From positions 1-64,000 of the forward strand of contig MKWM01000012.1 in assembly GCA_001899765.1 (NCBI GenBank): a DNA stretch of 64,000 nucleotides, read 5' to 3'. Shown piece by piece: positions 9,356 to 17,579 of the stretch. Positions within the stretch are counted from its first letter, which is position 1; each line of letters opens with the position of its first letter. A program made the position numbers and the translations under genes. The notes under the pieces were generated by a model. That model did no database searches. It was not told the origin of the DNA and saw nothing but the letters and a program-made list of their open reading frames with translations. This DNA is from Thiobacillus sp. 63-78. GTDB taxonomy: Bacteria; Pseudomonadota; Gammaproteobacteria; Burkholderiales; Thiobacillaceae.

Positions 9356-10999
9356 ATGTTCAAGAACATGAAGATCGGGGTGCGGTTGGGGGTGGGCTTT
9401 GGCCTGGTTGTGGTGCTGATGGTGGCGATCGCCGTCATTGGAATCACCCGCATGGCCGTCCTCAACGAATCACTGGAAAACGTCAACCATGACAAATGGC
9501 CGAAGGTCCTGTTGCTGCAGGACGGACTCGCCGGGGTCAACGCGATCGGCCTCGGCGCGCGCGACATCCTGATGGCGACGGACCGGCCGGGTATCCAGGC
9601 TGCGAAGGAGCGCATTCTCGAGGGGCGCAGCAACATCGGCAAGGCCTGGGAGAAGCTCAAGCCGACGCTGGTTCAGCCCAGGGGAATCGAGATGTTCCAG
9701 TTGATCCTCGAATCGCGCGAGCGATTCATCGCGGCGCAAAACCAGATCATCAAGCTGGCCGAGGAAGGCAAGGGGGAAGAAGGCCGGGCATTCATGGAAT
9801 CCGAGTTCCGCCCGGCGGCGAACGAGTACCGCAAGCGCGTCAACGACCTTGTCCAGTTCCAGGGTGAGCTCATGAACGAGCTGGGGAAAACGGCAAGCGA
9901 GCAATACAGCCAGGCGCGGACGCTGATGCTCGCCATGGGCGCGGCGGCCTTCCTGCTCGCGGTAGGGATCGCCTTCTGGGTCACCCGTTCCATCACCCGT
10001 CCGCTCGGCCGGGCCGTGGGCGTGGCCAACAGCCTTTCCGAGGGCGATTTCAGCGTGACGATCGACGTGCAGTCCAGGGACGAGACCGGCATGCTGCTCA
10101 CCGCGATGAAGAACATGGTGGAAAAGCTTTCACAGATCATCACCGAGGTGCGCGGCGCGGCTGACAACCTTTCCAGCGCGTCCGAAGAAGTGTCCGCAAC
10201 GGCGCAATCCCTCTCCCAGGCTTCCAGTGAACAGGCGGCCAGCGTGGAAGAGACGTCCGCCAGCATCGAGCAGATGTCCGCCTCGATCGGCCAGAACACC
10301 GAGAACGCCAAGGTGACCGACGGCATGGCGTCGAAGGCGGCGAAGGAGGCCACCGAAGGCGGCGAGGCGGTGAAGCAGACGGTGACCGCCATGAAGAGCA
10401 TCGCCGGCAAGATCGGCATCATCGACGACATTGCCTACCAGACCAACCTGCTGGCGCTGAATGCCGCCATCGAGGCGGCGCGCGCCGGCGAGCACGGCAA
10501 GGGCTTCGCGGTGGTGGCGGCGGAAGTGCGCAAGCTGGCGGAACGCAGCCAGGTGGCGGCGCAGGAGATCGGCGAACTGGCGGGCGGCTCGGTAGACCTG
10601 GCGGAGCGGGCCGGCAAGCTGCTGGACGAGATGGTGCCCTCCATCAACAAGACCTCCGACCTGGTGCAGGAAATCACCGCCGCCTCCGAGGAGCAATCCT
10701 CCGGCGTCGGGCAGATCAACACGGCCATGACCCAACTGAACCAGATCACCCAGCAGAACGCCTCCAGTTCGGAAGAGCTGGCCGCCACCGCCGAGGAAAT
10801 GAGCAGCCAGGCCGAGCAGCTGCAGCAGGCCATGGGCTTCTTCCGGCTCGAGAGCGGCGCCGGCGGGGCGGCGTCGGGCGCCAGGAAGCCGGCCACCCAG
10901 AAGTCTGCCCAGGTGGCGCACGCCAGGAACGCCGGCAGCAAGCCGGCGCCGAAAGCCATGTCAGGCGCCAGCGACGAGCTTGAGTTCGTCAAGTTCTGA
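9356..10999 (+). CDS. Transmembrane methyl-accepting chemotaxis protein
   Basis: A 547-residue receptor starting [12 protein letters not shown]. Transmembrane helices at about 10-31 and 190-212 flank a helical periplasmic domain of four-helix-bundle type. A HAMP domain follows (about 212-265), and the signalling domain has its hairpin tip [19 protein letters not shown] near 360. Methylation-type Gln/Glu-rich helices flank the tip. The C-terminus ends LEFVKF with no NWETF-like tether. The frame is open to 9257, inside cheA, but the N-terminal membrane helix and the short polar start support the ATG at 9356, preceded by AGGGGAG. It lies between cheA and cheW and probably feeds this CheA. Confidence 0.95.
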   Translation: MFKNMKIGVRLGVGFGLVVVLMVAIAVIGITRMAVLNESLENVNHDKWPKVLLLQDGLAGVNAIGLGARDILMATDRPGIQAAKERILEGRSNIGKAWEKLKPTLVQPRGIEMFQLILESRERFIAAQNQIIKLAEEGKGEEGRAFMESEFRPAANEYRKRVNDLVQFQGELMNELGKTASEQYSQARTLMLAMGAAAFLLAVGIAFWVTRSITRPLGRAVGVANSLSEGDFSVTIDVQSRDETGMLLTAMKNMVEKLSQIITEVRGAADNLSSASEEVSATAQSLSQASSEQAASVEETSASIEQMSASIGQNTENAKVTDGMASKAAKEATEGGEAVKQTVTAMKSIAGKIGIIDDIAYQTNLLALNAAIEAARAGEHGKGFAVVAAEVRKLAERSQVAAQEIGELAGGSVDLAERAGKLLDEMVPSINKTSDLVQEITAASEEQSSGVGQINTAMTQLNQITQQNASSSEELAATAEEMSSQAEQLQQAMGFFRLESGAGGAASGARKPATQKSAQVAHARNAGSKPAPKAMSGASDELEFVKF

Positions 11000-11008
11000 G
11001 GAGGCGAC

Positions 11009-11560
11009 ATGAGTGCGCTAGTCAAAGTGGATGAACGGGCGGGACTGGCTGCGCCGCAGGATCAGCAGCAGTACCTGACCTTCATGCTGGGGGGCGAGAC
11101 GTTCGCCATCGGCATCCTCGCCATCAAGGAAATCATCGAGTACGGCAATCTCACCGAGGTGCCCATGATGCCGGACTACATCCGCGGGGTGATCAACCTG
11201 CGCGGCAGTGTGGTGCCGGTGGTGGATCTCTCCACTCGCTTCGGCCGCAAGAGCACGCAACTCACCCGCCGCACCTGCATCGTCATCATCGAAGTGGCGT
11301 CCGATCAGGAGACGCAGGTGGTGGGCGTGGTGGTGGATGCAGTGAACGAGGTGCTGGAAATAGCGCAGGACCAGATCGAACCGCCGCCGGCCTTCGGCGC
11401 GAAGATTCGCACCGACTTCATCCGCGGCATGGGCAAGGTAGACGGCAAGTTCGTGATCATCCTGAACGTGGGCAATGTGCTGTCGATCGACGATCTGGCA
11501 TTGCTGGAACAGGCGGATGCGCAGGGCATGGGATCCGCGAACGAGGCCGCGGCGGAATGA
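11009..11560 (+). CDS. cheW: Chemotaxis coupling protein CheW
   Basis: CheW links MCPs to CheA. The 183-residue protein has a full CheW fold: YLTFMLGGETFAIGI at the start, then IRGVINLRGSVVPVVDL, and TCIVIIEV in the second half. Length is slightly above the E. coli protein because of short tails. It begins nine nt after the MCP stop, with GAGGCG upstream. Confidence 0.97.
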   Translation: MSALVKVDERAGLAAPQDQQQYLTFMLGGETFAIGILAIKEIIEYGNLTEVPMMPDYIRGVINLRGSVVPVVDLSTRFGRKSTQLTRRTCIVIIEVASDQETQVVGVVVDAVNEVLEIAQDQIEPPPAFGAKIRTDFIRGMGKVDGKFVIILNVGNVLSIDDLALLEQADAQGMGSANEAAAE

Positions 11561-11626
11561 TCGGACTCGAACAAGGCCTGGGCGGAGGCTTCATGCCGAA
11601 CGGCCTGAACCGGGAGGGAGCGGAGC

Positions 11627-12430
11627 ATGCAAGCGTCCACGCTGTCCGATCAGGAGTTCGGTGAGTTCCAGCGGCTGATCTACCGGCTTGCCGGGATCAG
11701 CCTTTCCCCGGCCAAAAAGGCGCTGGTATGCGGACGTCTTGCGAAGCGGCTGAAGCATTATTCGCTCGGCTCCTATCGCGACTATCTGCGCCTGCTGACC
11801 AGCGGCAAGGAGCCGGCGGAATTGCAGACCGCGCTGGACCTGCTCACCACCAACGAAACCTATTTCTTCCGCGAGCCCAGGCACTTCGAGTTCCTGCAGC
11901 AGCGCATCCTTGCCGAGCGGCGCCCCGGCTCGCCGTTCCGCGTGTGGAGCGCGGCCTGCTCGAGCGGCGAGGAGCCCTTCACCCTGGCGATGGTGCTGGC
12001 CGATCGGCTGGGCGAGGTGCCATGGGAAATCGTCGCTTCCGACATCAGCACGCGCGTGCTGGAGCGTGCGCGCAGCGGGCTGTATGCGATGGAACGCGCC
12101 CGCCATATTCCCCAACGCTACCTGCAGGAATACTGCCTCAAGGGCGTGGGCTCGCAGGAAGGCCGTTTTCTCGTCGACAAGCGCCTGCGCGCACGCGCGA
12201 GTTTCCGGCAGATCAACCTCAACGAAACCCTGCCGCAGCTGGGCGAGTTCGACGTGATTTTCCTGCGCAATGTGATGATCTACTTCAATACCGACACCAA
12301 GGCGCGGGTGGTCGAGCGCATCGCCGCCACGCTCAAGCCCGGCGGCTACCTGATCATCGGCCACTCGGAAAGCCTCAACGGCGTGACCGACGTGCTGAGT
12401 GCCGTGCGGCCGTCGGTGTACAGAAAATAG
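11627..12430 (+). CDS. cheR: Chemotaxis protein methyltransferase CheR
   Basis: CheR methylates receptor glutamates using S-adenosylmethionine. The 267-residue protein has the helical N-terminal domain (about 5-75, LAKRLKHYSLGSYRDYLRLL) and the SAM-binding domain (TNETYFFREPRHFEFL; SAACSSGEEPFTLAM; DVIFLRNVMIYF). It ends with the expected GYLIIGHSESL element. It starts 66 nt after cheW, with GGGAGCGGAGC upstream of the ATG. Confidence 0.97.
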   Translation: MQASTLSDQEFGEFQRLIYRLAGISLSPAKKALVCGRLAKRLKHYSLGSYRDYLRLLTSGKEPAELQTALDLLTTNETYFFREPRHFEFLQQRILAERRPGSPFRVWSAACSSGEEPFTLAMVLADRLGEVPWEIVASDISTRVLERARSGLYAMERARHIPQRYLQEYCLKGVGSQEGRFLVDKRLRARASFRQINLNETLPQLGEFDVIFLRNVMIYFNTDTKARVVERIAATLKPGGYLIIGHSESLNGVTDVLSAVRPSVYRK

Positions 12431-12446
12431 GCCGGCGATATCACCC

Positions 12447-12956
12447 ATGCGCAAGCCGCCTCACGTCATCGAAATCTTCCTCAACCCCGGAGAATTCTAT
12501 TTCGGGGATCGGGATGTCCGCATCCGGACGATCCTGGGGTCCTGCGTCTCCATCACGCTCTGGCATCCGAAATTGCTGATCGGCGGCATGTGCCACTACA
12601 TGCTGCCGAGCCGGCAAGGGCGGGAAACGCGGCTGGCGGACGGCAAATACGCGGACGAGGCGCTCGGGCTCCTGTTCGAGGAGATTCGCCGAAGCGGCAC
12701 GGCGCTTGAGGACTACGAGGTCAAATTGTTCGGCGGGGGAAACATGTTTCAGCGGCAGGTCGATGCCGGGCAAAGCCACATCGGGATCAAGAATGCCGAG
12801 GCCGGGCGGTATCTGCTGAAGCACCACGGGCTGCGCCCGGCGTCGGAGGATCTGGGCGGCGCCGGCCATCGCACGGTGCTGTTCGACATCTGGTCGGGCA
12901 ATGTATGGGTGCGCCAGTTTGCCCCCAAGGACACCGAGTATTGCAATGGCTCTTGA
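12447..12956 (+). CDS. cheD: Chemoreceptor glutamine deamidase CheD
   Basis: CheD deamidates receptor glutamines to glutamates. The 169-residue protein shows the catalytic Cys in TILGSCVS, the His in GGMCHYMLP, and the family motif VKLFGGGNMF. The ORF could be extended upstream into cheR, but the domain begins at MRKPPHVIEIFL, so the ATG at 12447 is chosen; it is 16 nt after the cheR stop. Between cheR and cheB is the usual position for cheD. Confidence 0.96.
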   Translation: MRKPPHVIEIFLNPGEFYFGDRDVRIRTILGSCVSITLWHPKLLIGGMCHYMLPSRQGRETRLADGKYADEALGLLFEEIRRSGTALEDYEVKLFGGGNMFQRQVDAGQSHIGIKNAEAGRYLLKHHGLRPASEDLGGAGHRTVLFDIWSGNVWVRQFAPKDTEYCNGS

Positions 12957-12968
12957 GGCAAGGGATCT

Positions 12969-14045
12969 ATGTCGGTACGCATAAAAGTTCTGGTCGTGGA
13001 CGATTCCGCCGTGGTGCGGAAGGTGCTGTCCGAAGTGCTCAACAGCGATGTCGGCATCGAAGTGATCGCCGTTGCGCCCGACCCCATTTTCGCCCAGGAG
13101 AAGATGAAGAAGCAGTGGCCGGACGTGGTCGTCCTGGACGTCGAAATGCCGCGCATGGATGGCATCACATTCCTCAGGAAAATCATGACGGAACGGCCGA
13201 CGCCGGTGGTGATCTGCTCGTCGATTTCGCAGAAGGGATCGGAAACCGCCATGCAGGCCCTGGCAGCAGGCGCGGTCGGGATCGTGCCCAAGCCGGGTAT
13301 CGGCAACCGGCGCGCGGCGATGGAAGACGCCGGCGCGGACCTGGTTCGCGCGGTGAAAACCGCGGCGCACGCCAATGTCCGCAATCTGAAGAGCAATAGC
13401 GCGATGCCGCCCGCCGTCGCGATGCCCAAGCTCAACACCGACGCGATCCTGCCTGCCGCGAGCCAGGCCATGGCGCAGACCACCGAGCGCATCGTCGCCA
13501 TCGGCACCTCGACCGGCGGCACCCAGGCGCTGGAAACGGTGCTCACCGCGTTGCCGCGCGTATCGCCCGGGATCGTCATCGTGCAGCACATGCCCGAGAA
13601 ATTCACCGCCTCGTTCGCGGCCCGGCTCGACACCCTGTGCCAGATCGAGGTGCGCGAGGCGCAGAACGGCGATCGCGTCATGCCCGGGCGTGCGCTGATC
13701 GCTCCCGGCGGCAGGCACATGCTGCTCAAACGCAACGGCTCCCAGTATCACGTCGAAGTGGTGGACGGCCCGGTGGTCAACCGTCACCGGCCGTCGGTGG
13801 ACGTGCTGTTCCGTTCGGTGGCCAAGTTTGCGGGCAGGAATGCCCTGGGCGTCATCATGACCGGCATGGGCGATGACGGTGCGCGCGGCCTCAAGGAAAT
13901 GCACGATGTGGGCGCGGCCACCGTGGCGCAGGACGAAGCCAGCTGCGTGGTCTACGGCATGCCCAAGGAAGCGGTGAAACTGGGCGGGGTGGATCGCAGC
14001 GCATCGCTGCAGGCGATTCCGGCAGAGATCATGAAATATGCGTGA
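12969..14045 (+). CDS. cheB: Protein-glutamate methylesterase CheB
   Basis: CheB removes methyl groups from receptors when phosphorylated by CheA. In this 358-residue protein a receiver domain (about 1-125; acidic pair in LVVDDSAVV, Asp in [15 protein letters not shown] lysine) is joined by a linker to the methylesterase domain (about 165-355). The catalytic triad is visible: Ser in [10 protein letters not shown], His in VQHMPEKF and Asp in [11 protein letters not shown]. Length matches typical CheB. It starts 12 nt after cheD. Confidence 0.97.
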   Translation: MSVRIKVLVVDDSAVVRKVLSEVLNSDVGIEVIAVAPDPIFAQEKMKKQWPDVVVLDVEMPRMDGITFLRKIMTERPTPVVICSSISQKGSETAMQALAAGAVGIVPKPGIGNRRAAMEDAGADLVRAVKTAAHANVRNLKSNSAMPPAVAMPKLNTDAILPAASQAMAQTTERIVAIGTSTGGTQALETVLTALPRVSPGIVIVQHMPEKFTASFAARLDTLCQIEVREAQNGDRVMPGRALIAPGGRHMLLKRNGSQYHVEVVDGPVVNRHRPSVDVLFRSVAKFAGRNALGVIMTGMGDDGARGLKEMHDVGAATVAQDEASCVVYGMPKEAVKLGGVDRSASLQAIPAEIMKYA

Positions 14046-14068
14046 ACGCCAGGCGGGGGTGAAAATCA

Positions 14069-17000
14069 GTGTCTGATCACCGAACCGCGCCGGCGCAGGC
14101 GCGCCAATTATTCCTTGCCGATGGCATGGGTACTGCCCTGCTCGCGATTGCCTGCCTGGCGATCCTGGTGGGCATCGTGCACGCCATGATGCCGCAGCCG
14201 GTGGTGGCTATCGGGGACTATCCCGCATTCCATCACGTGGCGGAAATCCTCGCCGTGGCGGTGGCGGCCATGATCTTCGGCGTCGGATGGCATGCGGCGA
14301 AGGCGCGCGCGCCGGCATTCCTGATGGTGCTGTCGGTGGCGTTTCTCGCGGTGGGCCTGCTGGACGCCGCGCATCTGCTGTCGTATGCGGGCATGCCGCA
14401 TTTCGTTACGCCGTCGGGCGCGGAAAAAGTCATCGACTTCTGGCTTGCGGCGCGCATCACGGCGGCAGTCGCGCTGCTGGCGGCGGTGCTCATGCCCCAG
14501 GTGTCGGTGAACCCCGGTTTGCGCTACGCGGCCCTGGCCGCGGCCCTGGCATGGGTCGCCGCGGTGTATTGGGTGATGCTGTACCGGGCGGAATGGCTAC
14601 CGGCCACTTTCGTTGCGGGGCAGGGGCTGACGCCGTTCAAGATCGGCGTCGAGTATTTCGTCGTCGGGCTGTATCTGGTGGCGGCGCTTGCCATCCTTGC
14701 CCGGCTTCGCACGGCCGGCAGCCATGCTGCGCCGCATCTCCTGGCCGCCGTCGGCATCATGGCCTTGAGCGAACTGAATTTCACGCTCTACAGCGAGATG
14801 AACGACGGCTTCAATTTCCTCGGCCACGTCTACAAAATCGTGGCCTACGGTTTTCTCTACCGTGCCGTGTTCGTGGCGGCAGTGCTGCAGCCTTATCGTG
14901 AACTGACCGCTTCCGAGAGGAAGGCGCGGAAAAGCGGGCAACGCTTCCGCATGGTTTTCGACGCGGCGCCGGATGCCATATTCCTGCTCGACGCGGAAGG
15001 GCGCATTGCGATGGCGAATTCGACCGCGGAAACGATGCTGGGCTACCGGCACGAGGAGATGCTCGGCCAGCCGATGGAAATCCTGGTTGCGGAAAACATG
15101 CGCGCCATCTATGCGGAGCAGCGCGGGCGCTGTGCCGCGAATCCAGCACCGGCACCGATGGCCGTTCAGGCGGACATGCTGGCCCGGCGCAAGAATGGCG
15201 AGGACATTCCGGTCTCTATCAGCCTGTCGCAGATCAAGCTGGACGATCAATGCGAAACCATGGCCGTGGTGCGCGACACCACCACGACCAGGGAAATGGA
15301 AAGGCTGCTGCGCCGCCATTCGCAGGAATTCCAGGCGCTGGTGGACAATGCGCCGGACGTGATTGCGCGTTTCGACCGCGACCTGCGTTATCTCTATGCC
15401 AATCCGGCGAACGAACTGGCCATCGGGGTGGAAAATGGCGAATGTCTGGGCAAGACCTGGGGTGAACTGAGGCTGCCTACGGAGGCCGCCGCCTGGCAGC
15501 ACGGCGCGCGTGAGGTGTTCGAACGCGGCGAGGCGACGACCATCGAGTGCGGAATTGAAATGCCGCGGATGGGTTTGCGCCATTTCCATGTGCGCATGGT
15601 GCCCGAGCGGGACATGGAAAACCGGGTTGCTTCGGTGCTGATGATTGCGCGCGATATCTCGGAGCGCAAACGCCACGAGGATCAATTGTTCCATCAGGCC
15701 CGCCACGATGCGCTGACGGAGTTGCCTAACCGCGCGCTGATCCTGGACCGCCTGCGGCAGGCGATTTCCCACGCGCAGCGAGGCCAGCGGCTGCTCGCCG
15801 TGGCGTACCTGGATTTGGACGATTTCAAGAAAATCAACGACACCCTGGGCCATGACGCGGGAGACGTGCTGCTGCGCCAGGTCGCGATGCGGATCAGCGG
15901 GGTGTTGCGGCAGGGCGATACCGTGGGCCGCCAGAGCGGCGACGAGTTTATTCTGCTGTTGCCGGATATCGCGCACATCAAGTATGCGGCGACCGTGGCC
16001 GAAAAGATTCTGGATACGCTGGCATGGCCGTTTTCGCTGAAAGGCCGCGAGGTGTATGTGACGGGCAGTCTTGGCCTGTCGGTCTGCCCGACAGATGGCG
16101 AGGATGCCGAATCCCTGCTGCGCAATGCCGATGTCGCCATGTACCGCGCCAAGGAAGAAGGGCGCAATGCTTTCCGTTTCTATGTCCCGGAAATGGATGA
16201 GCGGATGCGCGCCCGGGTCGAGATCGAACACGATCTGCGCCTAGCCATCAAGCGTGGCGAGCTGACGCTTCACTATCAGCCGCGCGCCAGCCTGATTAGC
16301 GGAGAAGTACTGGGCTTCGAGGCGCTGGTGCGCTGGAATCACCCGCGCGAAGGCCTGATCGGCCCGGATCGATTCATCGCCGTGGCGGAGGATACCGGCC
16401 TCATCATGCCGCTTGGCGATTGGGTTCTGCAGGCGGCTTGCCGGCAGGCGCGGCAATGGCAGGAGCGGGGGTTTCCGCGGATGCGTATGTCGGTGAATCT
16501 TTCCGCGCGTCAATTCCGCGATCCGGGTCTGGTGGAGCGCGTGGAGCGGGTGCTCGCGGAAAGCGGGCTTGATCCGGCTTTCCTCGAACTGGAAATTACC
16601 GAGAGCACCGTGATGCACGACAGCGAGGTGGCCATCGGCACGCTGCGCGCGCTCAAGAAGCTCGGCGTTGCGCTGTCGGTGGACGATTTCGGCACCGGCT
16701 ATTCCTCGTTGTCCTATCTCAAGCTGTTTCCGATCGATGTGCTCAAGGTCGATCGTTCCTTCGTGCGCGACGTGACGACGGATCCGGACGATGCCGTCAT
16801 CGTGCGCGCAATTGTCACCCTGGCGCACAGCCTGGGCCTGGCCGTGGTAGCCGAGGGGGTGGAAGAGGCGGCACAGGCCACTTTTCTGCGCCATGTAAAG
16901 TGCGACGAACTGCAAGGATATTACTTCAGCCGCCCGCTGCCCGAGGCGGACGCCGAATGTCTGCTGCGTGGCGAGAACCGGCTGGATACGGGCGATCTCG

Positions 17001-17467
17001 AACGCAGGCGGCAGCAACGCACGTTGCTGATCGTCGATGGCGAACCCGAGGTGCGCAAGACGCTGGCGCGCATGCTGCGCGGGGAAGGCTGGCATATTCT
17101 CGGTGCGGCCGACGCGAGTGAGGCGATGAGTATGCTCGCCACCCATGGCGTACAAGTGATGCTGTGCGATCAGCACCTGTCCGGCATGCCGGGCGCCGAG
17201 TTTCTCGGCCGCATCAAGCAGGTCTTTCCAGAAACCGTAAGCATCGTTTATTCCGGCAACAGCGATACGGATGCCATGACCGAAACCGTCAATCGGGGCG
17301 CCGCATACAAGGCATTGTATCGGCCGTGGGACGATACCGGGCTGCCCGATACGATTCGGGAGGCATTCGGCGTCCATGCGCAGGATGCGCAAGCTTGCGG
17401 CGAAATGGCGATATGCAGCGGCAAGCTGGCATGCCACGACCTGGGTTGCGGGAGGCGGCTGCAATGA
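14069..17467 (+). CDS. MASE3-PAS-PAS-GGDEF-EAL-REC cyclic-di-GMP protein
   Basis: A 1132-residue protein with GTG start. The N-terminus has seven to eight membrane helices of MASE3 type (about 15-275; LLDAAHLLSYAGM and DFWLAARI are typical). Two PAS domains follow (about 290-405, 415-535). The GGDEF domain carries SGDEF at 623-627 with an RQGD product-inhibition site five residues before it. The EAL domain (EALVRW at 751) keeps VNLSARQF, ELEITES, DDFGTGYSSL and AEGVE, so phosphodiesterase activity looks intact. Unusually a receiver domain sits at the C-terminus (about 985-1105, Asp1034 in LCDQHLSG, lysine not obvious in the PWDD region). It may both make and break c-di-GMP. It lies 23 nt behind cheB, tying the chemosensory pathway to c-di-GMP. 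Confidence 0.92.
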   Translation: MSDHRTAPAQARQLFLADGMGTALLAIACLAILVGIVHAMMPQPVVAIGDYPAFHHVAEILAVAVAAMIFGVGWHAAKARAPAFLMVLSVAFLAVGLLDAAHLLSYAGMPHFVTPSGAEKVIDFWLAARITAAVALLAAVLMPQVSVNPGLRYAALAAALAWVAAVYWVMLYRAEWLPATFVAGQGLTPFKIGVEYFVVGLYLVAALAILARLRTAGSHAAPHLLAAVGIMALSELNFTLYSEMNDGFNFLGHVYKIVAYGFLYRAVFVAAVLQPYRELTASERKARKSGQRFRMVFDAAPDAIFLLDAEGRIAMANSTAETMLGYRHEEMLGQPMEILVAENMRAIYAEQRGRCAANPAPAPMAVQADMLARRKNGEDIPVSISLSQIKLDDQCETMAVVRDTTTTREMERLLRRHSQEFQALVDNAPDVIARFDRDLRYLYANPANELAIGVENGECLGKTWGELRLPTEAAAWQHGAREVFERGEATTIECGIEMPRMGLRHFHVRMVPERDMENRVASVLMIARDISERKRHEDQLFHQARHDALTELPNRALILDRLRQAISHAQRGQRLLAVAYLDLDDFKKINDTLGHDAGDVLLRQVAMRISGVLRQGDTVGRQSGDEFILLLPDIAHIKYAATVAEKILDTLAWPFSLKGREVYVTGSLGLSVCPTDGEDAESLLRNADVAMYRAKEEGRNAFRFYVPEMDERMRARVEIEHDLRLAIKRGELTLHYQPRASLISGEVLGFEALVRWNHPREGLIGPDRFIAVAEDTGLIMPLGDWVLQAACRQARQWQERGFPRMRMSVNLSARQFRDPGLVERVERVLAESGLDPAFLELEITESTVMHDSEVAIGTLRALKKLGVALSVDDFGTGYSSLSYLKLFPIDVLKVDRSFVRDVTTDPDDAVIVRAIVTLAHSLGLAVVAEGVEEAAQATFLRHVKCDELQGYYFSRPLPEADAECLLRGENRLDTGDLERRRQQRTLLIVDGEPEVRKTLARMLRGEGWHILGAADASEAMSMLATHGVQVMLCDQHLSGMPGAEFLGRIKQVFPETVSIVYSGNSDTDAMTETVNRGAAYKALYRPWDDTGLPDTIREAFGVHAQDAQACGEMAICSGKLACHDLGCGRRLQ

Positions 17468-17579
17468 ATTCCGGAATGCGTGATACCGGGGCTGCGCAGC
17501 GCAGACGTTCGCTTCCGCCGGGGGGGCACGGCACCAACTTTCTGACCCTGTCACCCGCTGACAGGGCAGTGAGGGCAGC

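Noticed and set aside
7036..9660. Minus-strand frame of 874 codons opposite cheA
   Set aside because: Antisense shadow; composition is typical of reverse-complemented coding sequence and cheA is unambiguous.
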